From assembly GCA_035503615.1 (NCBI GenBank), contig DATJTI010000005.1:1-64000 (forward strand): 64,000 nucleotides of DNA. Direction: 5' to 3'. The notes beneath the pieces are model-generated. The model did no database searches and had not been told where the DNA came from. It was given only the letters and a program-made list of their open reading frames with translations. This DNA comes from AP-15 sp035503615. Its GTDB lineage: Bacteria > Pseudomonadota > Alphaproteobacteria > ATCC43930 > CGMCC-115725. Both the position numbers and the translations under genes were made by a program. Shown here piece by piece: positions 24,908 through 33,940 of the stretch; the first letter of the stretch is position 1; the number at the start of each line of letters is the position of its first letter.

Positions 24908-25265
24908 CGGGCGTCGGCGCGGTCGGCACAACGGCGCAATCCGGGCGCGGCGCACGGCTCCCGACACGCCATAGTGCCACGCTGACAAGCTTGCCAGATC
25001 GGCCTTGAAAGCGGGGCCGAATCTTCCGAACTTCCGGCCGTCACGCGCCGTTGGCCCTGCGGATTGTGATGTTCAGCGATCGCGCGCTTCCCATTCGCGA
25101 CAGTGGCGGCAGCCGAACCGTCCGACCGTATCGGGCGGCAGCGCCGGCGGCTGGCCGTTTGCGATCGCGGGCTGCCGCTTGCGGCACGTGCGCAGCCTTC
25201 GGGCGGTTCCCCGCGTCGGGACACCGCCTTTTTTGATGTCCGCCACAGGTTCGGGGGTAGCGAGG
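24908..25265. other. Intergenic stretch before the methyltransferase/ATP-grasp gene
   Basis: About 360 bases with no gene I can support. A CTTGAAA near 25003 lacks a matching heat-shock -10 box. A minus-strand frame ending CRHCREWEARDR lacks a start signal and family resemblance. The stretch is Cys/Gly/Arg-coding in every frame, as expected for GC-rich noncoding DNA. Confidence 0.5.
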
Positions 25266-27290
25266 ATGGGCAGGAAGAACGGTGGCGGGGGGCCCGCCCA
25301 GAGCGCGGCCGCCGCGCCTGCGGCAGCGCTGTCCAACGCCAACGCGGCCGAGCCGGGCCGGCGGATCGGCACCCGCACCCTGGGCCCGGTCTCCGACCTC
25401 GAACGCCATCTGCCGTCGGATTGGTGGCGCACGCTGTTCAACTCGCTCTATCTCGAAACCGATGGCGATGTGATCGAGAACGACCGCAATACCGGCGAGG
25501 AGGTCGATCTGTTGATCGGCAGCGCCGGCATCGAGCGCAATGATCGCATCCTCGATCTGTGCTGCGGGCAGGGACGCCACGCGCTCGAACTCGCCCGCCG
25601 CGGTTTTTCCCGCGTCACCGGGCTCGACCGCTCGCGCTATTTGATCCGGCTGGCCCGCAAGCGCGCCCGCCAACGTGGCCTGTCGGTCTCGTTCCATGAG
25701 GGTGATGCGCGCAGGTTTCGCCTTGGCGATGCCGAGTTCCACTCTGTGTGCATTCTCGGCAACTCGTTTGGCTATTTCGAGCGCCCGGAGGACGATCTCG
25801 CCGTGCTCGAAGCGGTCAAGCGGGCGCTGGCCTCCGGCGGCACGCTGGTCATGGACCTGATGGATGGCGACTGGATGCGCCGCCATTTCGACCAACGTTC
25901 GTGGGAATGGGTCGATCAGAACCACTTCGTCTGCCGCGAGCGCGACCTCGCCGGGGATGGCGACCGGCTGATCAGCCGCGAAGTCGTGGTCCATGCCGAG
26001 CGCGGGGTCATCGCCGACCAATTCTATGCCGAGCGCCTCTATTCGAAAGAGCGTCTCGAAGCGCTGCTCGCCGGGACCGGTTTTGCCAATATCCGCTTTC
26101 ATCCGCTGCTGGCGCCAAACTCTTCGCGCAACCAGGATCTCGGCATGGTCGCGCATCGGCTGTTCCTGACTTGTGCTGCACCAAACCGCCCGCGACGGGC
26201 ACCGCGCCATTCGCCATCGATTGCCGACATTGCCGTGATCCTCGGCGATCCGCGGCTGCCCGACCCGGTCAAGCGCAACGGCCAGTATAACGACGAGGAC
26301 ATCGATACGATCGACCGACTCAAGACGGCATTACGCGAACTGACCGATTACCGGTTTCGCTTTCTCGACAATCACGCCTCGCTCTATGCCGATCTGCGCG
26401 CCAACCGCCCGCCTTTCGTCCTCAATCTGTGCGACGAAGGCTTCAACAACAATGCGTTCATGGAACCACATGTGCCCGCACTGCTCGAAACCCTCGACAT
26501 TCCCTATAGCGGCGCCGGGCCGAACTGTCTTGGACTATGCTACGACAAATCGCTGGTCCGCGCTATTGCGCAGTCGATCGATGTGCCGGTTCCGGCCGAA
26601 ACCTACTGTAATTCCGACGATTTGGCGGCGACGATCCCGTCGGTGTTCCCGGCTCTGATCAAGCCCAATTACGGCGATTCGTCGATCGGTATCGGCCCGG
26701 ATGCGGTCGTGCACAGCTGGGAGGAGGCGATTGCCGGCCTTGGCCGGTTGCGCGAGCGGATGCCGCGCTGCCCGATCCTGATCCAGGAGTTTCTGACCGG
26801 CCCCGAATACTCGATCGGCATTATCGGCAACCCCGGTCAGGGCTACCGGGTGCTGCCACCGCTCGAGGTCGATTATTCGGATCTCGACCCCGGCCTGCCG
26901 CATCTGTTGCCCTATGAAGCGAAATGGCTTCCGGAATCGCCTTATTGGTCGCAGATCGGCTACCGCCAGGCGCGGCTCAATGAAGAGGCGCGGCGCAAGC
27001 TCGTGGACTATGCCAGTATCCTGTTCGAGCGGCTCGGTTGCCGCGACTATGCCCGCTTCGATTTTCGCGCCGATGCGCAAGGCGAGATCAAGCTGCTCGA
27101 AGTCAACCCCAATCCCGGCTGGTGCTGGGACGGCAAGCTCAACCTGATGGCCGAGATGGCCGGGCTGCGCTATTGCGATTTGTTGCGGCTGATCATCGAG
27201 GCGGCGCAGGAGCGGGTCGCCGCCCAGCGCCCCGGCCTCGTCATCGCCCTCGACGCCATCCGGCCCCGCCAAACCGCACAACGCGCCTGA
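25266..27290 (+). CDS. Fusion of class I SAM methyltransferase and D-Ala-D-Ala ligase-like ATP-grasp domain
   Basis: A 674-residue two-domain protein. Residues about 35-305 are a SAM-dependent methyltransferase (motif I ILDLCCGQGRHALELARRG near 95; GNSFGYFERPEDDLAVL near 164). Residues about 345-665 are an ATP-grasp ligase like D-Ala-D-Ala ligase: PYSGAGPNCLGLCYDKS, LIKPNYGDSSIGIG near 465, EFLTGPEYSIGI, and ARFDFR followed by LLEVNPNPGW near 611 (Mg-binding). A Gly/Ala-rich leader precedes both. Start uncertain: ATG 25236 (ten residues longer) is possible. It is unlikely to be the cell-wall Ddl; an amide-forming and methylating role in a small-molecule pathway is inferred. No partner genes are adjacent. 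Confidence 0.85.
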   Translation: MGRKNGGGGPAQSAAAAPAAALSNANAAEPGRRIGTRTLGPVSDLERHLPSDWWRTLFNSLYLETDGDVIENDRNTGEEVDLLIGSAGIERNDRILDLCCGQGRHALELARRGFSRVTGLDRSRYLIRLARKRARQRGLSVSFHEGDARRFRLGDAEFHSVCILGNSFGYFERPEDDLAVLEAVKRALASGGTLVMDLMDGDWMRRHFDQRSWEWVDQNHFVCRERDLAGDGDRLISREVVVHAERGVIADQFYAERLYSKERLEALLAGTGFANIRFHPLLAPNSSRNQDLGMVAHRLFLTCAAPNRPRRAPRHSPSIADIAVILGDPRLPDPVKRNGQYNDEDIDTIDRLKTALRELTDYRFRFLDNHASLYADLRANRPPFVLNLCDEGFNNNAFMEPHVPALLETLDIPYSGAGPNCLGLCYDKSLVRAIAQSIDVPVPAETYCNSDDLAATIPSVFPALIKPNYGDSSIGIGPDAVVHSWEEAIAGLGRLRERMPRCPILIQEFLTGPEYSIGIIGNPGQGYRVLPPLEVDYSDLDPGLPHLLPYEAKWLPESPYWSQIGYRQARLNEEARRKLVDYASILFERLGCRDYARFDFRADAQGEIKLLEVNPNPGWCWDGKLNLMAEMAGLRYCDLLRLIIEAAQERVAAQRPGLVIALDAIRPRQTAQRA

Positions 27291-27314
27291 CCCCCTGCTT
27301 GGGACCGGAACGGC

Positions 27315-28127
27315 TCAGGCGGCGGCGAGTTGGCGCGGGCGATAGATGGAGATGTGGGCGATGCGCGCGACCGGAACCGTGCGGTTGGCGTAGACCAGCA
27401 CGTCGAGATCGACAAACAGGTGGCCCTTCTTTTCGTAATTGCCGGTGACGAGCGCCTTCGCCGAGATCTCGTCGCCGAGGCGGGCCACGGCGAAATGCTC
27501 GATCCGGCTGCCGACATGCATCCACGGCCCAAGGACGACATTGTGCCGCAAGGCCCAATTGCCGATGTGCAGGATCGTGCCGGGATGGACCAGCCCTTCC
27601 TCGGTATAGAGCGGCAAGGTCTCGCGTATATCGGCGAGGTATTGCCGGGCCTCGGCGCCGCCGACCCGGAACGGGTGGATCGCGAACCATTTGCCGATTG
27701 CGAGCGTCGCTGCGTCAGCCGGCGGCCGGTTGGCGGGCGGGTCCGGCGGGGTCGGGGCGGTAGCGAAGATGGCGGGCGCTGGCGCTGCCGTCCGCGGCAA
27801 TGCGGCATGCCCAGTGGCGCACAATTCGCCGCGCGTTTCCAAGCGCAATTCGAGCCCGTCGGCGGTTTCGGTCGCAGCCACCGTCACCGCGTCGCCGTCA
27901 TAGACCGGCTTCAGCAAGCGGATTTCGGCGGTGCCGCGTTCGAGCCAGGCGCTCCCCCAGCGCCGCACCGGCAGGTGCGTCATATAAGCGTAGACCTCGA
28001 CCCCCGGCACCAGGCCGCCCGAAAAGCCGAAGCGCCGCGCGACCGCGTCGTCGTGCATCTTGTTCTCTGAGTCCTTGGCGGTGTTGAAGGCCACCACCTC
28101 GTAGGGGCCAAGGGAGGATTCGGTCAT
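27315..28127 (-). CDS. MaoC-like / hotdog-fold dehydratase family protein
   Basis: A 270-residue protein with two hotdog-like halves. The N-terminal half has VARRFGFSGGLVPGVEVYAYM, the hydratase-2 (MaoC) pattern. The C-terminal half has EGLVHPGTILHIGNWALRHNVVLGPWMHVGSRIEHF and FVDLDVLVYANRTVPVARI, a second hotdog strand set. Probably acts on an acyl-CoA or similar thioester; the substrate is unknown. Convergent with the methyltransferase/ATP-grasp gene with a 24-base gap. GGAG lies 11 bases before the ATG. Confidence 0.8.
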   Translation of the reverse strand: MTESSLGPYEVVAFNTAKDSENKMHDDAVARRFGFSGGLVPGVEVYAYMTHLPVRRWGSAWLERGTAEIRLLKPVYDGDAVTVAATETADGLELRLETRGELCATGHAALPRTAAPAPAIFATAPTPPDPPANRPPADAATLAIGKWFAIHPFRVGGAEARQYLADIRETLPLYTEEGLVHPGTILHIGNWALRHNVVLGPWMHVGSRIEHFAVARLGDEISAKALVTGNYEKKGHLFVDLDVLVYANRTVPVARIAHISIYRPRQLAAA

Positions 28128-28219
28128 GGCTCGGGCTCCGGCACTCGGATATAAGCGCTGCCGAGAAGCTTGCACCGCGCCGTCGCCGGCGCAATCCCTG
28201 CTGCAACCGCGAGGCCGCC

Positions 28220-29023
28220 ATGGACGCAAATCTTCCCGAATATGAGCTTTTTGCGATCCGCTATGCCGAGCGCGACGCCCGCCGCAGCGATCATTTCATC
28301 GGCGGCGACCCGCATGACGGACCGATGCCGATGGATTATTTTGTCTGGGCGGCGATCGGACGCGAACGCAGTTTTGTGATCGACACCGGCTTTACCGCCG
28401 AGGTCGCCGCGGCACGCGGCCGGCGCCATTTGCGCTGCCCGGCCGAGTCATTGTCGCTGGTCGGGCTCGACCGCAACACTGTCGCCGATGTGATCCTGAC
28501 CCACATGCATTACGACCATGTCGGCACTTTCCACCGCTTTCCAAAGGCGCAGTTCCACTTGCAGGAGAAGGAGCTGCACTACACGACCGGGCACTACATG
28601 CGCCACCCCTTCCTCGCCCGCTCGTTCGAGGTGGAGGACGTGGTCGGCATCGTGCGGCTGAATTTCGCCCAGCGCATGCAGCTGCATGACGGTGCTGCCG
28701 AGTTGGCGCCGGGGATCAGCGTCCACCCGGTCGGCGGCCATACCCCGGGGATGCAATTCGTGCGCGTGCATACCAGCCGCGGCTGGGTCGTGCTCGCCTC
28801 CGATGTGACCCATTATTACGAGAACATGGAGACGGGCCGGCCGTTCACCGCGGCATTTCACATCGGCGACATGCTCGATGCCTATGACGCATTGCGCGCC
28901 GCCGCACCGTCGCCGCAGCACATCATCCCCGGCCACGACCCGCTGGTCATGCGCCGCTACCCCGCACCCAGCCCGTCGCTCGAAGGGCTCGTGATCCGCC
29001 TCGACGTGCCGCCGCGGGAGTAG
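28220..29023 (+). CDS. MBL-fold metallo-hydrolase (N-acyl homoserine lactonase-like)
   Basis: A 267-residue metallo-beta-lactamase-fold protein with H-x-H-x-D-H at residues 95-100 (LTHMHYDHVG), VGGHTPGMQ, ASDVTHYYENM and IPGHDPLVM as later metal ligands. It resembles the AttM/AhlD group as does the MBL gene at 14910, but the two are clearly different proteins. Divergent from the MaoC-like gene, followed by an MFS transporter 112 bases later. GAGG precedes the ATG. Confidence 0.88.
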   Translation: MDANLPEYELFAIRYAERDARRSDHFIGGDPHDGPMPMDYFVWAAIGRERSFVIDTGFTAEVAAARGRRHLRCPAESLSLVGLDRNTVADVILTHMHYDHVGTFHRFPKAQFHLQEKELHYTTGHYMRHPFLARSFEVEDVVGIVRLNFAQRMQLHDGAAELAPGISVHPVGGHTPGMQFVRVHTSRGWVVLASDVTHYYENMETGRPFTAAFHIGDMLDAYDALRAAAPSPQHIIPGHDPLVMRRYPAPSPSLEGLVIRLDVPPRE

Positions 29024-29135
29024 AACTGCAACCCGGGTGCTGGGCAGCGGCCGAGACCAGCCACACGGACCAAATGTTGGCGGCGGTATCCGAGCCGTCG
29101 ACCACCAGACAAGATTGAGGGAGGCAACGCAAGCG

Positions 29136-30554
29136 ATGACCGCAACCACATTCACCGGGGGCTTTGGCGCCGCGACGGCACGCCCGGCGGAGCTGCTCGC
29201 CGCCCGCCTCGATCGGCTGCCGATGACCCGCACGGTGTGGATCATGGCGTTCCTCGTCTCGCTCGGCGGCTTTTTCGATGCGCTCGCTTTGGAGCTGGTC
29301 GCGACCCTGGCACCGGGGCTGTTTCACGCCAAAATCTTCACCGCGACGACCGTCAGCTTCTTTGGCATGACCGGGCTTGCAAGCTTCATCGCCTCGCTAT
29401 TCGCCGGCATGTTTGTCGGCGCGCTCCTTTTCTCCTATGTCGCCGACCGCTTTGGCCGCCGCAGTATTTTTGCCTTCTCGCTCTTGTGGTACGGCGTCGG
29501 CAGCTTGATCATGGCGTTCCAGAACACCCCCGACGCGATCAACCTGTGGCGCTTTATCAGCACGATCGGGCTCGGCGTCGAACTCGTCACGGTCGATGCC
29601 TATCTCTCCGAGCTGATCCCGAAAGTGGCGCGCGGCAAGGCGTTCGCGTTCCTGTTGGGGATCAGCGCGGTGGCCGGCCCGTTCACCTATTTTCTCGCCT
29701 GGCAACTGGTGCCGACAGCACCGCTCGGTATCGCCGGCTGGCGCTGGGTCGTGGTGATCAGCGCGTTGAGTGCGGTCTTGGTCTGGTGGATCCGGCTCGG
29801 CCTGCCCGAGAGCCCGCGCTGGCTCGCCAATCGCGGCCGTGTCGCCGAGGCCGAGGCGATCATGGCGGGCATCGAAGCGCGGGTCGAAGCCGAGCACGGC
29901 AGGCCCTTGCCGCCACCGGATCGGCCGCTGCCACAGGATCTGCGCACGGGTCGTCTGGCCGAAATCTTCGCTCCGGAATACCGCACCCGCACGATCATGC
30001 TGATGCTGTTCAACTTCTTTCAGACGGTCGGGTTTTACGGGTTTTTTGCCTGGATCCCGACATTGCTGATCGCCAAGGGCATCCATGTCACGCAGAGCCT
30101 CGAATACGGCTTTGTGATCAAGCTCGTCGGTCTCGGCTGGCCGTTTTTGCTGATCCTGTTTGCCGACCGCATCGAGCGCAAATGGCAGGTCTGCCTGTCC
30201 TGCTTCCTGATCGCGGTGTTCGGCCTGATCTTTGCCCGGCAGGAGACGCCAGCCGCGCTGATCATAATGGGAGCGCTCCTGGCGATCTCGACCGGATGGC
30301 TCGCCTTTTCGCTGCACAACTACCAGGCCGAGCTCTACCCGACCCGGATCCGCGCCCGCGGTGTCGGCTTTGTCTATTCCTGGAGCCGGCTCGCCGGCAT
30401 CCTGGTCGGCTTCATGGTGGCTTTTTTCCTGCGCCATTTCGGCGTCACCGGGGTGTTTGTCTTTGTTGCCTCGTGCATGGCGGTCGTGATCATCTCGGTC
30501 GCGGCGCTCGGACCCCGCACCAACAATCTGGAGCTCGAAGCGATCGCCCGTTAG
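29136..30554 (+). CDS. MFS transporter, sugar-porter/metabolite:H+ symporter type
   Basis: A 472-residue, 12-helix transporter. Signatures: SYVADRFGRRSIF (loop 2-3), LGVELVTVDAYLSELIPKVARGKAF (helix 4/loop), LPESPRWLANRGRVAEAEAIM (the PESPRWL motif of sugar porters and SV2-like proteins), and ELYPTRIRARGVGF. These place it in the metabolite/sugar symporter families, with an organic acid or aromatic substrate possible. GAGGGAGG lies before the ATG. It follows an MBL hydrolase gene and may import that enzyme's substrate (inference). Confidence 0.9.
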   Translation: MTATTFTGGFGAATARPAELLAARLDRLPMTRTVWIMAFLVSLGGFFDALALELVATLAPGLFHAKIFTATTVSFFGMTGLASFIASLFAGMFVGALLFSYVADRFGRRSIFAFSLLWYGVGSLIMAFQNTPDAINLWRFISTIGLGVELVTVDAYLSELIPKVARGKAFAFLLGISAVAGPFTYFLAWQLVPTAPLGIAGWRWVVVISALSAVLVWWIRLGLPESPRWLANRGRVAEAEAIMAGIEARVEAEHGRPLPPPDRPLPQDLRTGRLAEIFAPEYRTRTIMLMLFNFFQTVGFYGFFAWIPTLLIAKGIHVTQSLEYGFVIKLVGLGWPFLLILFADRIERKWQVCLSCFLIAVFGLIFARQETPAALIIMGALLAISTGWLAFSLHNYQAELYPTRIRARGVGFVYSWSRLAGILVGFMVAFFLRHFGVTGVFVFVASCMAVVIISVAALGPRTNNLELEAIAR

Positions 30555-30595
30555 CGGGCGGCGGGCAAGCCGTCCCCGGTGCGCACCGCCACGGT

Positions 30596-30718
30596 TCAGG
30601 CGGCGCGCGCTCGGCAGCCTTCCCTCAAGGCAATCGAAACCCGGACCACCATTGGCAGCCCGGTATCTGCCGGGAACAGGTTCGCCATCAAAAAGAAGTC
30701 CTCGTCGGTCTCGTTCAT
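30596..30718 (-). CDS. Short conserved-type protein or fragment (NLFPxxTGLPMVV motif)
   Basis: A 40-residue frame, MNETDEDFFLMANLFPADTG then LPMVVRVSIALREGCRARAA. From memory, a family of roughly 70-residue hypothetical proteins shares the NLFPxxTGLPMVVWVSxRG stretch. Here the sequence departs from that pattern after MVV and ends early, so this may be a frameshifted remnant. No strong Shine-Dalgarno. Lies between the MFS and methyltransferase genes. Confidence 0.35.
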   Translation of the reverse strand: MNETDEDFFLMANLFPADTGLPMVVRVSIALREGCRARAA

Positions 30719-30780
30719 GCCGCACCTGTCGCCGACGGGAGCCTGGTTCCGAAATCTTCTTTGATAAACAGGGCCATGTG

Positions 30781-31611
30781 TTAATCGCTGGGTTCGAGGA
30801 CGGCATTGAACAATTCGGTGCGGCGCTCTGCGAGATTGCGCGCGGAGTTGCGGAACATCATCCGCCAGTCCGGTCCCAGTATCAAATGTGTGCCGAGTGG
30901 CGGCGGCTCGCTCTCGGTGCTGCGGGTGCGGCGTGCAGATGCCTCCAGGGCTTCGGCCGTCGTGTCCTGCCAGGCGATGACCCGGAAGCCGGCAGCTTCG
31001 AGCTTGTCGCGGGTCTCGACGGCTGTGAACAGAAAGCTGATCGAGGGCTCGCGCGCCCATTGCACCGGAAAATGCGGCGGCCCGCCCGGCCCGGCGGCGA
31101 CCTCCTGCAAGGCGAGACGGCCGCCCCGCTTGAGCACCCGCCGCATCTCACAATAGAGCCGGTCGCGGTCGGCGATGTTCATCGCCGCGTTCTGCGACCA
31201 GACCACATCAAAACTCCGATCGGCGAACGGCAGATTGAGCGCGTCACCCTGGCGATAGTCGCATTTGTCGGCAAGCCCGGTGCGCCGGGTCAGCATCACC
31301 GCGATCCGCACAAATTCCGCGGTCAGATCGACCCCGCTGACCCTGCAGCCATAGCGCCAGGCGAGAAACCGCGACGGCCCGCCGAGACCCGCACCGGCAT
31401 CGAGCACGCGGTCGCCAGCGGTGATCCCGGCGAGTTCGGCGAGCCGGATCGTCGCCGGCCGCTGCCCGCCGTGGAACTCGTCGACCGGTGCCAGGTCATC
31501 CGGGGTCAGATGCTCGATATCCTTGCCGATGCTTTGCAGCGCCGCGAGGATCGCCGCACCAAGGTCCGGGCTCGTGTAATGCTGCTCGACCGCATCTGCT
31601 CTATCCGTCAT
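30781..31611 (-). CDS. Class I SAM-dependent methyltransferase
   Basis: A 276-residue methyltransferase. Motif I is RVLDAGAGLGGPSRFLA near residue 68, the acidic end of strand 2 is SGVDLTAEFV, and motif IV/post I covers GDALNLPFADRSFDVVWSQNAAMNI. The pattern is of the UbiE/sterol or sarcosine/dimethylglycine methyltransferase type. Substrate unknown. The downstream neighbour on the same strand is the short NLFP frame. Moderate AGGA before the ATG. Confidence 0.87.
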   Translation of the reverse strand: MTDRADAVEQHYTSPDLGAAILAALQSIGKDIEHLTPDDLAPVDEFHGGQRPATIRLAELAGITAGDRVLDAGAGLGGPSRFLAWRYGCRVSGVDLTAEFVRIAVMLTRRTGLADKCDYRQGDALNLPFADRSFDVVWSQNAAMNIADRDRLYCEMRRVLKRGGRLALQEVAAGPGGPPHFPVQWAREPSISFLFTAVETRDKLEAAGFRVIAWQDTTAEALEASARRTRSTESEPPPLGTHLILGPDWRMMFRNSARNLAERRTELFNAVLEPSD

Positions 31612-31631
31612 GTCACTTTGTCCTGTTCCGG

Positions 31632-32063
31632 TCAGCCGGACGACAGGGCTTCGACCGCGACACCCAATTCTCTCGCGGCCGTGGCCATTCGCCGGTCGAG
31701 CGTGACCAGTGCTACGTCGAGGCGACGGGCGATCGCGACGTGCAGCGCGTCGGGCGCACGCAGCGCCAGATCAAAGCGCCGCACATACGCTCCGGCCAAG
31801 CGGATATCCGCTGCATGAATTTCCGTCATCGTGGTCATCGCCGCGCGCCATATGTCGAAATCCATCAGGCAAGCCGCCCCTTCGCTTGCTTGCAGGCGGC
31901 CCGTGCGAACCAGCCGCGACAGTGCCGAGGCAACTTCCGCGGCGGCGAAATCGCTGACCAGCAGCTCCTGCCCGGCGGTCGTCATGAAGCTGTCAACGAC
32001 CCCGCTCGCGGGCTCTCTGACCAGCGTCGGCAGCACGACGCTGGAATCGAGATAACAGCTCAA
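31632..32063 (-). CDS. vapC: VapC-type PIN-domain toxin
   Basis: A 143-residue PIN-domain ribonuclease, expected to cleave tRNA or rRNA and stop translation when its antitoxin is lost. Acidic active-site residues: Asp in SCYLDSSVVL (near residue 5), Glu in AAAEVASALSRL, Asp in APDALHVAIARR, and Asp in LVTLDRRM. The start is a TTG that overlaps the antitoxin stop (TTGA), with CGGAGGA just upstream; the longer frame into the antitoxin gene is not credible. Cotranscribed with the upstream antitoxin. Confidence 0.9.
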   Translation of the reverse strand: MSCYLDSSVVLPTLVREPASGVVDSFMTTAGQELLVSDFAAAEVASALSRLVRTGRLQASEGAACLMDFDIWRAAMTTMTEIHAADIRLAGAYVRRFDLALRAPDALHVAIARRLDVALVTLDRRMATAARELGVAVEALSSG

Positions 32064-32308
32064 CAATCCTCCGACTCGTAGAGCAGGTTCAAAATCTCGA
32101 CCGAAGTCAGGCCTACGCTTGGGCGGGCATCTCGACGTGATCGCAGCCACTCATATGTTCCCTCGGCCGGCGCTGCCGGCTGCGTGGCGGGCCGCAGCTC
32201 GGCGACCGGTTTGCCGCGGCGGGTGATGATCACTTCTTCGCCGGCGAGCGCCTTGTCGATCAGGCTGGGAAGCCGGTTTTTCGCGTCGGCGACGCTGTAT
32301 ACGGTCAT
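32060..32308 (-). CDS. vapB: VapB/Phd-type antitoxin
   Basis: An 82-residue antitoxin of the Phd/YefM type: MTVYSVADAKNRLPSLIDKA is the DNA-binding N-terminus, GEEVIITRRGKPVAELRP the dimer strand, and the C-terminal part (SVEILNLLYESEDC) is the toxin-binding tail. It should neutralise the downstream PIN toxin and repress its own promoter through the palindrome just upstream. Overlaps the toxin start by four bases. Confidence 0.92.
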   Translation of the reverse strand: MTVYSVADAKNRLPSLIDKALAGEEVIITRRGKPVAELRPATQPAAPAEGTYEWLRSRRDARPSVGLTSVEILNLLYESEDC

Positions 32309-32324
32309 GTCCGATCCTTGCCCA

Positions 32325-32346
32325 TATAGCTATCTCTATAGCCATA
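32325..32346 (-). promoter_or_regulatory. Palindromic operator of the vapBC pair
   Basis: TATAGCTAT and ATAGCCATA are 9-base arms, inverted with one mismatch, separated by CTCT. They lie 17 bases before the antitoxin ATG and overlap the AT-rich candidate -10 region. The position and symmetry suit autorepression by the VapB/VapC complex. Confidence 0.6.
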
Positions 32347-32399
32347 ATTGCGGTCGGCGTCCAGAACGGGCATAAGGGCTGGTGCATGGAGGTTCGGTG

Positions 32400-33893
32400 A
32401 TGCGCCTCTTGATCGCGATGATGAAGCACGAGACCAACACCTTCTCGCCGGTGCCGACGCCGTTGCTGCGTTTTGGCAACGGGCCCGGGCCGCTTTATGG
32501 CGAGGCGGCGATCCGGGCGTTTCGCGGCACCGGCACCGGGCTCGGCGCCTATCTCGATCTCGCCGAACGCGCCGGGGCCGAGATCGTCTTGCCGATCGCG
32601 GCCGGGGCGCCGCCGAGCGCGCCGGTCGAGGACGCCGCCTATGCCGCGATCACCGACACGATCTGCGCCGCGGTCGAGAAGGGCAGGTTCGACGGCATCA
32701 TGCTCGATCTGCACGGGGCGATGGTGACCGAGAGCCTGGAGGATGGCGAAGGACAGCTCTTGAAGCGACTGCGCGCGATCGCGCCGCAGACCCCGATCGC
32801 GGTGGCCCTCGACATGCACGCCAATCTCTACGACGAGATCATTGCCAACGCGACCGTCGTTGCCGGCTACCGTACCTATCCGCACATCGATACCTACGAG
32901 ACGGCACGGCTCGCCGGCGACATCCTGTTGCGCGCGATCCGCGGTGAGGTGCGGCCGGTGATGGCCTGGGGCAATGTGCCGATGCTGCCGCATGTGATGC
33001 GCCAGGGCACCGACGACCACCCGAACAAGGAATTGCAGCATCGCTGCGCCGCAATGGCGGCCGAGGGCGCGCTGGCCGCGAGCCTCTTTACCGGCTTTCC
33101 GCATGCCGACATCCTGAATGCCGGGCTCAGCGCGGTGGTCGTCACCGACGGCGATCGGGGGCTTGCCGAGCGGCTGCGCGATGAATTGCTGGATCGTGCC
33201 TGGGTCGAACGCGAGAGCTTTGTCTATGAGATCGAGCCGCTGGCGGACTCGGTCGCCCGCGCCAAGGCGATGCCGCCGCGGCAGCCGGGCGACGGGCCGG
33301 TCATTCTGCTCGATCATTACGACAATTGCGCTTCGGGCGGGACGATGGACACGACCGTCGTTTTGGCCGAGATCCTGCGCCAGGGGCTCGAAGATGTGGC
33401 CGCTTTTGCGATCTACGATCCGCAAGCGGTGCAGCAGGCGGTCGCCGCCGGCATCGGCGCCGAGGTGACCTTGTCGATCGGCGGCAAGATCGCGATGCCG
33501 GCGGTCCCGGTATCGAGCCCGCCCTTGACCGTGACCGGCCGGGTCAAGACGATTTCAAGCGGCCGCTACAAAAATCGCGGGCCGATGGCGCGCGGCGTCA
33601 CGATGGAGATGGGCCCGGCGGTCGTGCTCGACACCGGTGCCGTCGAGATCGTCCTGATCTCGCGCCATGTCGAGCCATCCGACCTCAATTGCCTTTCGAG
33701 TCTCGGGATCGACCCGACGCAGAAGCGCTACGTCATGCTGAAGAGCCGCATCCATTGGCGGGCCGGGCTCGGCAAGCTGGCGAATGCGGTCGTCGACTGC
33801 GCCGGGGTCGGGGTGTGCACCTCGGATTACGGGCAGCTCCACTTCACCAAGGTCCGCCGCCCGATCTATCCGCTCGACCTGCCCAATCGCTGA
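32400..33893 (+). CDS. M81 family metallopeptidase (MlrC-like)
   Basis: A 497-residue member of the MlrC family (first known from microcystin degradation, now seen in many non-degraders). Metal-site region: MLDLHGAMV, ALDMHANLYDE and YRTYPHIDTYETA, with Asp and His ligands; the C-terminal domain has DNCASGGTMDTTVVL and KSRIHWRAGLG. GGAGGTTCGGTG precedes the ATG. The natural substrate is probably a small peptide or amide. It opens a largely plus-strand run of catabolic genes. A 14-bp triplet repeat begins at its stop codon. Confidence 0.9.
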   Translation: MRLLIAMMKHETNTFSPVPTPLLRFGNGPGPLYGEAAIRAFRGTGTGLGAYLDLAERAGAEIVLPIAAGAPPSAPVEDAAYAAITDTICAAVEKGRFDGIMLDLHGAMVTESLEDGEGQLLKRLRAIAPQTPIAVALDMHANLYDEIIANATVVAGYRTYPHIDTYETARLAGDILLRAIRGEVRPVMAWGNVPMLPHVMRQGTDDHPNKELQHRCAAMAAEGALAASLFTGFPHADILNAGLSAVVVTDGDRGLAERLRDELLDRAWVERESFVYEIEPLADSVARAKAMPPRQPGDGPVILLDHYDNCASGGTMDTTVVLAEILRQGLEDVAAFAIYDPQAVQQAVAAGIGAEVTLSIGGKIAMPAVPVSSPPLTVTGRVKTISSGRYKNRGPMARGVTMEMGPAVVLDTGAVEIVLISRHVEPSDLNCLSSLGIDPTQKRYVMLKSRIHWRAGLGKLANAVVDCAGVGVCTSDYGQLHFTKVRRPIYPLDLPNR

Positions 33894-33932
33894 GCCGGGG
33901 ATGTTGAGCCGCGGATATTGAGCCGGGGGAGC
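33891..33932. repeat. 14-bp tandem triplication starting at the MlrC-like stop codon
   Basis: TGAGCCGGGGATGT, TGAGCCGCGGATAT and TGAGCCGGGGGAGC follow one another. The first TGA is the stop codon, so each copy repeats a stop. Confidence 0.75.
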
Positions 33933-33940
33933 GGCCGGTG

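Noticed and set aside
25073..25265. Minus-strand frame ending CRHCREWEARDR before the methyltransferase/ATP-grasp gene
   Set aside because: No start signal, no domain, and it overlaps the coding region of the larger gene.
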